In this document: positions 25,928-36,757 of the stretch, piece by piece | How the letters are laid out: every line of letters begins with the position of its first letter | Position numbering within the stretch: the first letter of the stretch is position 1 | From: Methylibium rhizosphaerae | Lineage (GTDB): Bacteria > Pseudomonadota > Gammaproteobacteria > Burkholderiales > Burkholderiaceae_C | NCBI RefSeq assembly: GCF_006386545.1 | Contig: NZ_SWAR01000022.1 | Span: 1-64,000 of the forward strand | Direction of reading: 5' to 3' | Length of the DNA stretch: 64,000 nt | Program-made: the position numbers and the translations under genes | Notes under the pieces: generated by a model | The model's input: only the letters and a program-made list of their open reading frames with translations | Told to the model about the DNA's origin: nothing | The model's database searches: none

Positions 25928-27018
25928 TGGCCAGCACCCGCCTGCGCTACGCCCTGGTCGGCGACGGCGAAAGCCCGCACCTGCTGAAGTGGGCCCGTGC
26001 CCTGCAGCCGCATGTGGAGCTCTGGGTCGCCTCCAGCCGCAACTTCCTGCCGGAGTTCGCCACGCTGCTGCCGCTGCACCGGCAGCTCGCCCTGGGCGCC
26101 GAGCCGGCCCACGCCGGCGACAACTTCGGCCTGATGCTCAAGCTGCCCGCGCTCGGGCGCTTCCTGCAGCGGGCCGACGCCGACTGGATCAACCCGCACT
26201 ACCTCACCTCGCACGGCACGCTGGCCTGGGCCGCGCGGCGCGGCTGGCGCCTGCGCGGCCGCCTCGTCGGCTCGGCCTGGGGCAGCGACATCCTGCTCAC
26301 GCCGCAACGGCACGGCGTGTACCGCTGGCTCACCCGCCAGGTGCTGCAGGCCTGCGATCTGTCGACCAGCGATTCGCAGCACATGGCGCAATGCATGCGC
26401 GAGCTGGGCGCGAAGGAGGTGATGGTCTTCCCGTTCGGCCTGGAGCGCCTGCCGCCGCCTTCGCCCGGCAAGCAGCCCTGGCTCTTCTATGCCAACCGCG
26501 GGCTGGAGCCGCTGTACCGCCCGCAGCGTGTGCTCGAAGCGTTTGCCGCGGTGGCAGCCGTTCAGCCGGCTGCGAAGCTGGTGGTGGCCAATGACGGCTC
26601 GCTGCGTGCCGCGCTCGAAGCCTGGGTGCAGGCGCAGGGCCTGGCCGGCCGGGTGCAGTTCGTGGGGCGGCTGGCGGCGGCCGAGCAGGAGCGCCACTAC
26701 GCCCGCGCGCAGTGGTACCTGAGCCTGCCCGAAAGCGACTCGGTGGCCGTGTCGGTGCTCGAGGCCATGGGGCATGGCTGCATCCCGCTGCTGTCGGACC
26801 TGCCGGCCAACCGCGAACTGGTGGAACCCGGGCGCAACGGCCTGATCCTGCGCGATGCGGAGCTGGCGGCGCTGCCCGACCTCGAGGTGCTGCTGGGCAG
26901 GGCCCAGACCATCGCCAGGGACAACCGGGCGTGGGTGCAGCAACACGGCCTGTTCGCCCCCGCCATCGCCCGGCTGCTCGCCCGCCTGCGCGAGGCCGCG
27001 CCCGGGGGGCCGGCATGA
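25927..27018 (+). CDS. glycosyltransferase family 4 protein
   Basis: This 363-residue GT-B fold enzyme has an N-terminal domain with VGSAWGSDILLTP and STSDSQHMAQCMRELGAKEV, and a C-terminal nucleotide-sugar domain. The family motif PESDSVAVSVLEAMGHGC carries the E-x7-E-type signature. It would add one sugar to the lipid-linked repeat unit; donor and acceptor are unknown. Its start overlaps the acyltransferase stop (TGATG) and its end overlaps the next gene (ATGA). Confidence 0.88.
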   Translation: MASTRLRYALVGDGESPHLLKWARALQPHVELWVASSRNFLPEFATLLPLHRQLALGAEPAHAGDNFGLMLKLPALGRFLQRADADWINPHYLTSHGTLAWAARRGWRLRGRLVGSAWGSDILLTPQRHGVYRWLTRQVLQACDLSTSDSQHMAQCMRELGAKEVMVFPFGLERLPPPSPGKQPWLFYANRGLEPLYRPQRVLEAFAAVAAVQPAAKLVVANDGSLRAALEAWVQAQGLAGRVQFVGRLAAAEQERHYARAQWYLSLPESDSVAVSVLEAMGHGCIPLLSDLPANRELVEPGRNGLILRDAELAALPDLEVLLGRAQTIARDNRAWVQQHGLFAPAIARLLARLREAAPGGPA

Positions 27019-28250
27019 ACATCCTTTACCTCAACCACTACGCCGGCAGCCCCGCACTCGGCATGGAGTACCGCCCGTACTACCTGGCCCGCGAATGGGT
27101 GCGCGCCGGGCACCGGGTGACGATGGTGGCCGCCAGCTATTCGCACGTGCGGGCGCGCCAGCCGGAAGTGGGCGACCAGCCGAAGGCCGAGGCCATCGAC
27201 GGCATCGACTACCGATGGTTCCCGACCCCGCCCTACCAGGGCAACGGGCTGGGCCGCGTGAAGAACATCTGGGCCTTCCTGCGCCGTGTGTGGGCTGCGG
27301 CCGGCACCCTCGTGCGCGACATGCGGCCCGACCTGGTGATCGCCTCCAGCACCTACCCGATGGACATCTGGGTGGCGCGCCGCATCGCGCGCAAGGCCGG
27401 CGCCAGGCTGGTGTACGAGGTGCACGACCTGTGGCCGCTGTCGCCGATCGAGCTGTCGGGCATGTCGAGGCGGCACCCGTTCATCATGCTGTGCCAATAC
27501 GCCGAAGACACGGCCTACCGGACGGCCGACGTGGTGGTGTCCATGCTGCCCAAGGTGCACGACTACATGGCCTCGCGCGGGCTGGCCCTGCACAAGCTCG
27601 CCATCGTGCCCAACGGCATCACGCTCGACGAATGGCAAGGCGAGCCGCAGCCCCTGCGCTCCGATGTGGAGGCCGCGCTGCGGGTCGCACGCGACGCCGG
27701 CCGCAAGGTGGTGGGCTATGCCGGCTCGCACGGCCTGCCCAACGCGCTGGACACCCTGCTCGATGCGGCGGCGCTGCTGCGCGACGCGCCGCTGCAGATC
27801 GTGATGGTGGGCGACGGCCATGAGAAGCAGCGCCTGGCGCAGCGTGTGCAGCGCGAAGGGCTGGCGAACGTGACCATGCTCACGCCCATTCCCAAGGCCC
27901 AGATCCCGAGCTTCCTCGCCGCCATCGACATGGCCTACATCGGCTGGCAGCGCGTGCCGATCTACCGCTTCGGCATCGCACCCAACAAGCTCATGGACTA
28001 CATGATGGCTTCGGTGCCGGTGCTGCATTCGGTGGAGGCGGGCAACGACCCGGTGGCCGAGGCGGGCTGCGGCGTGACGGTGGCGCCCGAGTCGCCGCAG
28101 GCAGTGGCCGAAGGCCTGCGAAGGCTGGCGGCCATGAGCGACGGCCAACGCCGCGAGATGGGCCAACGCGGCCGGGCGTTCGTGCTGGCACACCACACCT
28201 ACCCGGTCCTGGCGCAGCGCTTCCTGCAGGCATGCGCCGCGCAGCCATGA
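27015..28250 (+). CDS. glycosyltransferase family 4 protein (WbuB-like)
   Basis: This 411-residue GT-B glycosyltransferase begins MNILYLNHYAGSPALGMEYR and has the WbuB/PglA-type segments ASSTYPMDIWVARRIARKA, YEVHDLWPLSPIEL and GVPNGITLDEW-like VPNGITLDEW. WbuB-like enzymes often add the second sugar to the undecaprenyl-linked amino sugar, which fits the PglC-type initiator encoded downstream. It is coupled by ATGA overlaps to its neighbours on both sides. Confidence 0.88.
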   Translation: MNILYLNHYAGSPALGMEYRPYYLAREWVRAGHRVTMVAASYSHVRARQPEVGDQPKAEAIDGIDYRWFPTPPYQGNGLGRVKNIWAFLRRVWAAAGTLVRDMRPDLVIASSTYPMDIWVARRIARKAGARLVYEVHDLWPLSPIELSGMSRRHPFIMLCQYAEDTAYRTADVVVSMLPKVHDYMASRGLALHKLAIVPNGITLDEWQGEPQPLRSDVEAALRVARDAGRKVVGYAGSHGLPNALDTLLDAAALLRDAPLQIVMVGDGHEKQRLAQRVQREGLANVTMLTPIPKAQIPSFLAAIDMAYIGWQRVPIYRFGIAPNKLMDYMMASVPVLHSVEAGNDPVAEAGCGVTVAPESPQAVAEGLRRLAAMSDGQRREMGQRGRAFVLAHHTYPVLAQRFLQACAAQP

Positions 28251-28951
28251 GCTCGCCGCACGAAGAAACCCGGGCCGTGGCAGAGCGCTATGCGCGCCGC
28301 GCTGCCATGGCAGGCGATCGCTACAGCCTGCTCAAGCCCGACGTCTGGCAGACGGTGCAGGAGCGACAGCGCGCCATGCTGAAGCTGTTCGCGTCGCTGG
28401 GCTGGCATGACCTGTCGGCGCGCCGCGCCACCGAAGTCGGCTGCGGCGCAGGCGGCAACCTGCTGGAGCTGTTGCGCTTCGGCTTCATGCCGGAAGGCCT
28501 CACCGGCATCGAGTTGCTGCCGCAGCGCCATGCGCAGGCGCGAGCCGTGCTGCCGGCTGCGGTGACCCTGCATCTCGGCGATGCGACGACCGCCGGCGTC
28601 GAGCCCGCAAGCCAGGACGTGGTGCTGCAGGCCACCGTCTTCTCTTCGCTGCTGGACAAGAGCTTCCAGCAGGCGCTCGCCGATGCGATGTGGCGCTGGG
28701 TCAAGCCGGGCGGCGGCGTGCTTTGGTACGACTTCACCTTCGACAACCCCCGCAATCCCGACGTGCGCGGTGTGCCGCTCTCGCGGGTGCGTGAGCTCTT
28801 CCCGCAGGCGCGGCTGCGCGCGCGGCGCGTCACGCTGGCGCCGCCGCTGGCCCGCGCGCTGTGCCGGCTGCACCCCGCGCTCTACACTGCCGCCAACACC
28901 GTGCCGCTGCTGCGCAGCCACGTGCTGTGCTGGATCGGCAAGTCCCTGTGA
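28247..28951 (+). CDS. class I SAM-dependent methyltransferase
   Basis: This 234-residue protein has the SAM-binding motif [17 protein letters not shown] (about residues 62-77), the acidic post-I residue in GIELLPQR, and the later motif [13 protein letters not shown]. It may O-methylate a sugar or cap the polysaccharide chain. The ATG at 28247 overlaps the previous stop (ATGA); an upstream ATG at 28232 lies inside the glycosyltransferase gene. The next gene begins at the stop codon. Confidence 0.85.
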   Translation: MSSPHEETRAVAERYARRAAMAGDRYSLLKPDVWQTVQERQRAMLKLFASLGWHDLSARRATEVGCGAGGNLLELLRFGFMPEGLTGIELLPQRHAQARAVLPAAVTLHLGDATTAGVEPASQDVVLQATVFSSLLDKSFQQALADAMWRWVKPGGGVLWYDFTFDNPRNPDVRGVPLSRVRELFPQARLRARRVTLAPPLARALCRLHPALYTAANTVPLLRSHVLCWIGKSL

Positions 28952-28962
28952 ATCGACTCGAC

Positions 28963-30123
28963 ATGAGCCAACCCTTTCTTCCCTTTGCCCTGCCCGAGAT
29001 CGGTGACGAAGAGATCGCCGAGGTGGTGGACACGCTCAAGTCCGGCTGGGTGACCACCGGTCCCAAGGCGAAGCGCTTCGAGCAGGCGTTCACCGAGTTC
29101 CTGGGCGATCCGTCGCTCGAGTCCATCGCCGTCAACTCGGCCACCGCAGGGCTGCACCTCGCACTGGAGGCGCTAGGCATCGGCCCCGGCGACGAGGTCA
29201 TCACCACCACGCACACCTTCACCGCCACCGCCGAGGTGGTGCGCTACCTCGGCGCCGACGTGAAGCTGGTGGACATCGACCCGGCGACGCTGAACATCGA
29301 CCCCCAGGCGGTGGAAGCCGCCATCACGCCGCGCACCAGGTGCATCATGCCGGTGCACTACGCCGGCCTTGCGGCCGACATGCCGGCCCTCCTGGCCATC
29401 GCCCGCAAGCACGGCCTCAAGGTGGTGGAAGACGCCGCGCATGCGCTGCCCACCACGGTGGGCGGCCGGCTGGTGGGCACGCTGCAAAGCGACGCCACGG
29501 TGTTCAGCTTCTACGCCAACAAGACCATCACCACCGGCGAGGGCGGCATGCTGGTCACGCGCGACCCCGAGCTCGCGAAGCGGGCCAAGGTGATGCGCCT
29601 GCACGGCATGAACCGCGATGCGTTCGACCGCTTCACCGCCAAGGTGCCGAGCTGGTACTACGAGATCGTCGCGCCGGGCTTCAAGTACAACCTCACCGAC
29701 ATCGCCGCTGCGCTGGGCCTGCAGCAGCTCAAGCGGGCGCATGCCTTCCAGCGCAAGCGCGCCGAGCTGGCCGCCCGCTACGACGAGGCACTGAGCGGCC
29801 TGCCGCTGGTGCTGCCGCCGCAGCCGGCCGAAGGCGACGTGCACTCGTGGCACCTCTACGTCGTGCGGCTGGCCGATGGCGCCGCGGTGTCGCGCGATGT
29901 CTTCATCGAGAAGCTGTTTGCCGCCGGCATCGGCTGCAGCGTCCACTACATCCCGCTGCACCAGCACCCGTACTGGCGCGATCGCTACGGGCTGTCGCCG
30001 GAGCAGTTTCCGCGCAGCCAGCATGCCTACGAGCGCATGGTGAGCCTGCCGCTGTACACCCGCATGACCGGCGCCGACGTCGAGCGGGTGGCCGCGGCCG
30101 CGCGCGAAGCCCTGCGCGGCTGA
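28963..30123 (+). CDS. DegT/DnrJ/EryC1/StrS aminotransferase (PglE-like)
   Basis: This 386-residue PLP-dependent sugar aminotransferase has the typical N-terminus [42 protein letters not shown] and the catalytic Lys187 in [15 protein letters not shown]. It most likely aminates C4 of the UDP-4-keto-6-deoxy-GlcNAc made by the PglF/WbpM-type dehydratase at 30755. A GTG at 28948 overlapping the previous stop is an alternative start that would add five residues. It sits directly before the PglC-type transferase gene. Confidence 0.9.
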   Translation: MSQPFLPFALPEIGDEEIAEVVDTLKSGWVTTGPKAKRFEQAFTEFLGDPSLESIAVNSATAGLHLALEALGIGPGDEVITTTHTFTATAEVVRYLGADVKLVDIDPATLNIDPQAVEAAITPRTRCIMPVHYAGLAADMPALLAIARKHGLKVVEDAAHALPTTVGGRLVGTLQSDATVFSFYANKTITTGEGGMLVTRDPELAKRAKVMRLHGMNRDAFDRFTAKVPSWYYEIVAPGFKYNLTDIAAALGLQQLKRAHAFQRKRAELAARYDEALSGLPLVLPPQPAEGDVHSWHLYVVRLADGAAVSRDVFIEKLFAAGIGCSVHYIPLHQHPYWRDRYGLSPEQFPRSQHAYERMVSLPLYTRMTGADVERVAAAAREALRG

Positions 30124-30140
30124 ATGAACCTCGCGTTGCG

Positions 30141-30737
30141 ATGGCCAAGCGCTTGATGGACATCCTGCTGGCGGGCATGGGCTTGCTGGTTCTGCTGCCG
30201 CTGTTCATCGCACTGGCCGCGTGGATCCGGCTGGACTCGCCCGGGCCGGTGTTCTTCCGCCAGGAGCGCGTGGGCCGCCATGGCCGGGTGTTCCGCATCC
30301 ACAAGTTCCGCACCATGGTGAGCGACCCGCGCCTTGCACACCGGCAGATCACCGTGGGCGCAGATCCGCGCATCACCCGGGCAGGGCAGTGGCTGCGCCA
30401 CAGCAAACTCGACGAGCTGCCGCAGCTCATCGATGTACTGCGCGGCGACATGAGCCTCGTCGGCCCGCGCCCCGAAGTGCCGCGCTACGTGGCGCAATAC
30501 CCGGCGGCCCTGCGCGAGAAGGTGCTCTCGGTGCGGCCGGGCATCACCGACCTCGCCTCGCTGGAGTTCCGTCGCGAAAGCGAACTGCTCGCGAAGGCGG
30601 CCGACCCAGAGCGCGAGTACGTCGAGGTGGTGATGCCCCAGAAGCTGCGCTATGCGGCGCAGTACGTCGACGAGGCGTCGCTCGCGACCGACCTGCGCAT
30701 CATCGGACTCACCCTCAAGACGCTCGTGAGCGGCTGA
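30141..30737 (+). CDS. initiating sugar transferase (PglC-like polyprenol-phosphate phosphosugar transferase)
   Basis: This 198-residue monotopic enzyme transfers a phospho-amino-sugar from a UDP-sugar to undecaprenyl phosphate. It has an N-terminal re-entrant hydrophobic helix (ILLAGMGLLVLLPLFIALAA) and the family motifs FFRQERVGRHGRVF, HKFRTM, SKLDELPQLIDVLRGDMSLVGPRPE (read across residues 90-115) and VRPGITDLASLEF. The length suits the minimal PglC type rather than the long WbaP type. It is a second initiator in addition to the WecA-like enzyme at 54474. Confidence 0.92.
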   Translation: MAKRLMDILLAGMGLLVLLPLFIALAAWIRLDSPGPVFFRQERVGRHGRVFRIHKFRTMVSDPRLAHRQITVGADPRITRAGQWLRHSKLDELPQLIDVLRGDMSLVGPRPEVPRYVAQYPAALREKVLSVRPGITDLASLEFRRESELLAKAADPEREYVEVVMPQKLRYAAQYVDEASLATDLRIIGLTLKTLVSG

Positions 30738-30754
30738 CGACCCAAGAAGACTCC

Positions 30755-32608
<1,854 letters not shown>

Positions 32609-32624
32609 GAGTGCCCCTGCGGCC

Positions 32625-34256
32625 TCAGCGCTCCTGCGTCGAAACCAGGCCGGCCTGCGGGTCCATGCGCACGCGCAGGCCTTGCTTCGAGGGCCGCACC
32701 ACCAGGTCGCCCGTCGCATCGACCGGGACATTGAGCCGGTCCGATGGGTCGGGGCGGAGCCTGAGTTGCGCCCCGCTGCCTGCCGGCCGGAACGACCACG
32801 TCAGGCCGCGGTTCGTGGCCTGGGGCGGCAGGCGGATCGCGGCGCCCGAGGCTTGTGTGATCGTGTAGCCGGCCAGCGAGCGGGTCGCCACCACGTCGTC
32901 GGCCGGGACGTCGCTCGCCACCTGTTCGGTCGAGTACTCCACGCTCGATTCGTCCAGGTCGGTGGCCGCGACCAGGTGCCCCCGTCCGCTGGTGGGCTTG
33001 AGACCGACGCCGACGCAGTCGCGCAACGTGATGCGGGTCGCATGACCCACGCCGCTCTGGCCGGGTGTGCCGTAGATGTAGACAGGGCTGTAGGTGAGTT
33101 GCTGGCCGCGCGTGTCGCGCACGCGGACCCGGCTGGCTTGCAGGTTGCCGAAATTGGCGCCGCCCAGATGCGAGGCCCAGATGACGAGACCGCTGCGCTC
33201 TTCGGGGGCCTGCGCGCCCGCGCTCGCAGAACCCGGATTCACGATTTCCACGTCGTCGATCTGGACCAGCGGGGCACGGTCCGCGTCCCAGCGGTCCAGA
33301 CGGATGCCCGAGTGACCTGGATTCACGATCCTTGCGTTGCGGATCTTCACCTGGCCGCTGACGCTCTTTCCCCATGTTCCGCCGAACCCGGCAAGGCGAA
33401 TTCCCGCGCTGGCCCCCTGCAAGCCATCTTGCTCGGAGGTGAAGTCGACCACCTCGACGCTTGCGCTGACGTCGGCGCGGTTGGCGTACGACTGCAGGAC
33501 GATGAGCAGTCCCCCGCCTCGATTGTTCCGTGTGCGGACGCCGAGAAGCCGGACGTTGCGGATGACGTCATCGCTGTTGTTGGGCTCGATGTCGATGCCG
33601 TACTGAGGCGCCGTGCCGGCAGTCGATTCGAAGATGCCACCGCGCACCTCGATGTCCTCCCCGGAAACGATCGAGAGACCCTGGCGCCGGTTGTTGATCG
33701 CCCGGCAGTTGTTGAGCAACACGCGCCGGCTGTGGGTGCCGGGCTTGCCCGAGCGGCCGATGTAGAAGCCATCGCCACCGCTGTCGCGCGACACCAGATC
33801 GTGGATCTGCACGTCCGAGCTGCCGAAGATGAACACCCCGTGGCGCTGCTCACCTTCCTTGTATTCGGCCTTTGGCATCTGCACCGTCGCGCCATTGCCC
33901 ATGATGGTCACGTTCGTCGCATTGGTGATGTTGAGCAGGCGGTCATTGGGACCGAATCCCGACTTGGCCTTCAGCACCGTGCCGGGTGCCAATTCGATGC
34001 GTACGTTGGACGGCACCGTCACCGGTCGCAGCGTCAACTCGATGGCTGGCACGACGAGCGTGCCACCGACTGCCGCCGTGAGGGCCGCGACAAAGGCGTC
34101 CGTGTCGTCGGCTCCGGGCTCGGTCACGTACTGGCTGAGCTGCACCTTCGGGCCGGGCGAAGCGGCAGGTGCTGCCCACGCCGCGGGCGCCAACGCCAGC
34201 GCCGAGGCGGCGAGCAGCCAATCCCGCCTGCCGAATGTGTACCGAATCGTGTCCAT
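32625..34256 (-). CDS. TAT-exported right-handed beta-helix protein
   Basis: This 543-residue protein has a twin-arginine signal (RRDWLLAASALALAPAAWA, about residues 10-28), which predicts folded export to the periplasm. The mature part begins with a pectate-lyase-like cap (DTDAFVAALTAAVGGTLVVP) followed by parallel beta-helix coils (TNVTIMGNGATVQ; DVQIHDLVSRDSGGDGFYIG; RRVLLNNCRAINNRRQGLSI). It could be a polysaccharide lyase, hydrolase or epimerase acting on the product of this locus. The ATG at 34256 has an AAGGA ribosome-binding site at proper spacing, which the upstream ATG at 34262 does not. It is the last gene of the minus-strand block. Confidence 0.83.
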   Translation of the reverse strand: MDTIRYTFGRRDWLLAASALALAPAAWAAPAASPGPKVQLSQYVTEPGADDTDAFVAALTAAVGGTLVVPAIELTLRPVTVPSNVRIELAPGTVLKAKSGFGPNDRLLNITNATNVTIMGNGATVQMPKAEYKEGEQRHGVFIFGSSDVQIHDLVSRDSGGDGFYIGRSGKPGTHSRRVLLNNCRAINNRRQGLSIVSGEDIEVRGGIFESTAGTAPQYGIDIEPNNSDDVIRNVRLLGVRTRNNRGGGLLIVLQSYANRADVSASVEVVDFTSEQDGLQGASAGIRLAGFGGTWGKSVSGQVKIRNARIVNPGHSGIRLDRWDADRAPLVQIDDVEIVNPGSASAGAQAPEERSGLVIWASHLGGANFGNLQASRVRVRDTRGQQLTYSPVYIYGTPGQSGVGHATRITLRDCVGVGLKPTSGRGHLVAATDLDESSVEYSTEQVASDVPADDVVATRSLAGYTITQASGAAIRLPPQATNRGLTWSFRPAGSGAQLRLRPDPSDRLNVPVDATGDLVVRPSKQGLRVRMDPQAGLVSTQER

Positions 34257-34293
34257 GGCCATCCTTGTCCGGGAGCTGCGATGGCCACCGATG

Positions 34294-36654
34294 CTAATCG
34301 GTCGTCGCGCCGACGAAGGGAAGTCGCGTCATGCCCCGTCCTTCGATGAGGCTCAGGTAGCTGAGATAGGTACTGTTTGCGGCCGGCGCCTGTCGAAGGG
34401 TTGCCCGCAGGCGGGTCGTGGGCGAAGAAGTGGCCGGCAGCGTGATCCACTGCGAGGTCGCCACGTCGGTCGCGCTGAGGGGAATCCAGTTGATGCCGTC
34501 GTGGATCTGCCAATCGGCGAAAAGGCCCTCGTTTGTCGCCCGCAGCATTCCCGGGAGGCCAGGCGTCCGCGGCAGCGAGATCTCGGCGTAGGCCCGCACG
34601 CCCGCTGCGGCGGCAAGCCCCCAGGTGCCTTGGTAGGAGTTGCCATAGCCTGAGATCACGCTCACACCCGGCTTGCCCCTTTGGAGGCTGTAGCTGGTTG
34701 CCACCCTCTGCGGGCCCTGTGGATCACAGAGAGCAGAGCCGATGACCAGTTCCTTCATGCCGCCGGCGGTGTTGACGCTCAACTGGCGCTGGCAGGTGCC
34801 GCTGTCGTCCGCGTAGTCCACTGATACGGCGCCGGTGGGGTCACCGAAGATGCCAGGGTTGAACTGCATGCCGATGTCCACGGCCACCAGGTTCTGGCTT
34901 TGCGGGACCACGGCCGTCAGGTCCGAGAGGTGGCGGAGAACCCGCAGTTGTTGAGCCGACACCGTCCAGGTATTCGAGGTGAAGTCGCCGATGCGCCAGG
35001 TATTGCCGTCCGAGGTCAGCCACATGTCCTCGGGAGTGATCGGCTTGCTGAAGTGAAAGACCAGGTCCTGTATCGGATAGGGCAGGTCATTCAGCGGGAT
35101 CGTCCGGTTGCCTTCGCTGTCCTCCTGGAAGGCTCGTGGGCCGCTCGCAGACCAGACCCGCTTGAACACCACCTTGCCGACGGCAGGTGCATGGTTGCCA
35201 TCCGCTGTGCTGCCGTCGCTGTTGCGCCACTGGAGCGGAACATAGGCCGAGGACTGCTGGAAGGCCATCTTCTCGTTCGGGTAGAGGACGTAGCTCGAGT
35301 TCGAGAATGCCTCGTGATAGCCCCAGACGGATTCCCCGACGATGCCCGAGAAGTAGAAGGCACGAATGGACTGCTCGGGGTGTTGGGTCGAACTCCAGAT
35401 CGGCAGGGTCCCACCAGGCTGGGCTTCGAAATACTCGCCCTTGGGCGTCTCCGCGGTGTAGCGGGTCACGTTCTCAAGCGACACCGGTGTGCTGTTGGTG
35501 GTCCAGGCGCTCAGGGGTAGCTGGCCCTCCCCCCAGAATCGGAAGCGCAGGTCCGGGTCCAGGATGAACATCCTGCCGCCCACCGTGAATTCCGGGAACT
35601 CATGGGCCGCGGTCGTCCTCACCCGAGCCGGGATGTCGAGAAGGGATCCGAGGTAGGCCAGTGCCCGGGATGCATTCGAGCAGCACTCGGAGCCATAGCC
35701 TCGCACCAGCAGGACGGGATCGTAGATGTTCTCTGCTTCCCGGCCGGGCGAGCAGACGTGAACCGTCGCGTTGGACAGGTCCTTCCAGGCTGCCTCGAGC
35801 AGCCTTGCCCGGCTGCTTTCGGATGCATCCGTCGGCAGGTTGCCGAGCCGGGCGAGGCTGTTCAGGTAGCCGGGCCAGTCCACGTAGTCGGGCTTGCCCG
35901 CCCCGACCAGCCTGGGGTTGAGCAATGGGAGGAAGCCCGTGTTCACCACGGAGATCGAGGTGCCGGGACTGAGGGTGAACGTCTCGCTCTCGGTTTCGAG
36001 GCTGATGCTCGGCTCCGTCGGCTCGCCGACGACGATGGTGTATGACACGCGGTCGCTGTCGCCGGTTGCGTCGCGCACGGTCAGGCTCACCGTATGGCTT
36101 CCGGCCTCCAGGGTGAGGGTGTCGCCTTCGCTGTAAGGCTTGTCGTTGACGACCCAGGAACGCGTTGCCGTCGCGAGATCGAACCCGGTGATCACCGATT
36201 CGAGCTTCGCGGAATATGGGCTTGGGTAAATGCCTTTGAAGGGGGCTGCCGACAGGATGCCGAAGCTCGTGATGTCGCTGCCGCTGGGGCGGTAGGTGTA
36301 GGCGGCAGGGAGCCTGGCCAGCCCTCCGTCCGAGTTGAACACCTGGATGTCCACGCTCCCGTGCTCATGGGCAGGGGTCACACACGTGAGAGATGAAGAA
36401 CTGAGCGCCGTGGTGTCTTCGCAGGCCTGCCCATCCACCTTCACCTGGGTGCTGGAAGAGAAACCCTGCCCGGTCAGCTGGATCCTCGTGCCCCCCGCGG
36501 CGCTGCCGCGAACCGGAAACACCGAGTCGAGGCTCACGGGCGCCGGACCGTCGGCCCCGCCCCCGCCGCAACCGGCAAGCCCCGTCACGCACAACGCGAG
36601 GCTGAGTCGCTGGCCGATCCGCAGGAATCGGCGACCAAGCGTATTCGCCGGCAT
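34294..36654 (-). CDS. lipoprotein with IPT/TIG domain and transglutaminase-like domain
   Basis: This 786-residue predicted lipoprotein has a signal ending in the lipobox LAGC with Cys29, then a Gly-rich stretch. An IPT/TIG Ig-like domain follows (about 38-122: VFPVRGSAAGGTRIQLTGQG), then a PKD/cadherin-like segment (about 165-210). A transglutaminase-like core has a plausible Cys-His-Asp triad (Cys324/Cys325 in GSECCSNASRAL, His351 in AAHEFPEF, Asp366 in FILDPD). The C-terminal 400 residues are beta-rich and unassigned. It could cross-link or cleave an amide in the cell envelope. It lies 37 nt before the beta-helix gene. GC content is visibly lower than in neighbouring housekeeping genes. 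Confidence 0.8.
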   Translation of the reverse strand: MPANTLGRRFLRIGQRLSLALCVTGLAGCGGGGADGPAPVSLDSVFPVRGSAAGGTRIQLTGQGFSSSTQVKVDGQACEDTTALSSSSLTCVTPAHEHGSVDIQVFNSDGGLARLPAAYTYRPSGSDITSFGILSAAPFKGIYPSPYSAKLESVITGFDLATATRSWVVNDKPYSEGDTLTLEAGSHTVSLTVRDATGDSDRVSYTIVVGEPTEPSISLETESETFTLSPGTSISVVNTGFLPLLNPRLVGAGKPDYVDWPGYLNSLARLGNLPTDASESSRARLLEAAWKDLSNATVHVCSPGREAENIYDPVLLVRGYGSECCSNASRALAYLGSLLDIPARVRTTAAHEFPEFTVGGRMFILDPDLRFRFWGEGQLPLSAWTTNSTPVSLENVTRYTAETPKGEYFEAQPGGTLPIWSSTQHPEQSIRAFYFSGIVGESVWGYHEAFSNSSYVLYPNEKMAFQQSSAYVPLQWRNSDGSTADGNHAPAVGKVVFKRVWSASGPRAFQEDSEGNRTIPLNDLPYPIQDLVFHFSKPITPEDMWLTSDGNTWRIGDFTSNTWTVSAQQLRVLRHLSDLTAVVPQSQNLVAVDIGMQFNPGIFGDPTGAVSVDYADDSGTCQRQLSVNTAGGMKELVIGSALCDPQGPQRVATSYSLQRGKPGVSVISGYGNSYQGTWGLAAAAGVRAYAEISLPRTPGLPGMLRATNEGLFADWQIHDGINWIPLSATDVATSQWITLPATSSPTTRLRATLRQAPAANSTYLSYLSLIEGRGMTRLPFVGATTD

Positions 36655-36757
36655 GTCGTTCACTTTGAAAACTTGATGAATCCTGCACTTTATCGGAGGC
36701 GTCACACGAGCTGTAAGGAAGATCCGCACAGCTTGTGTCGTGTTGCCTCCGCGGCGG

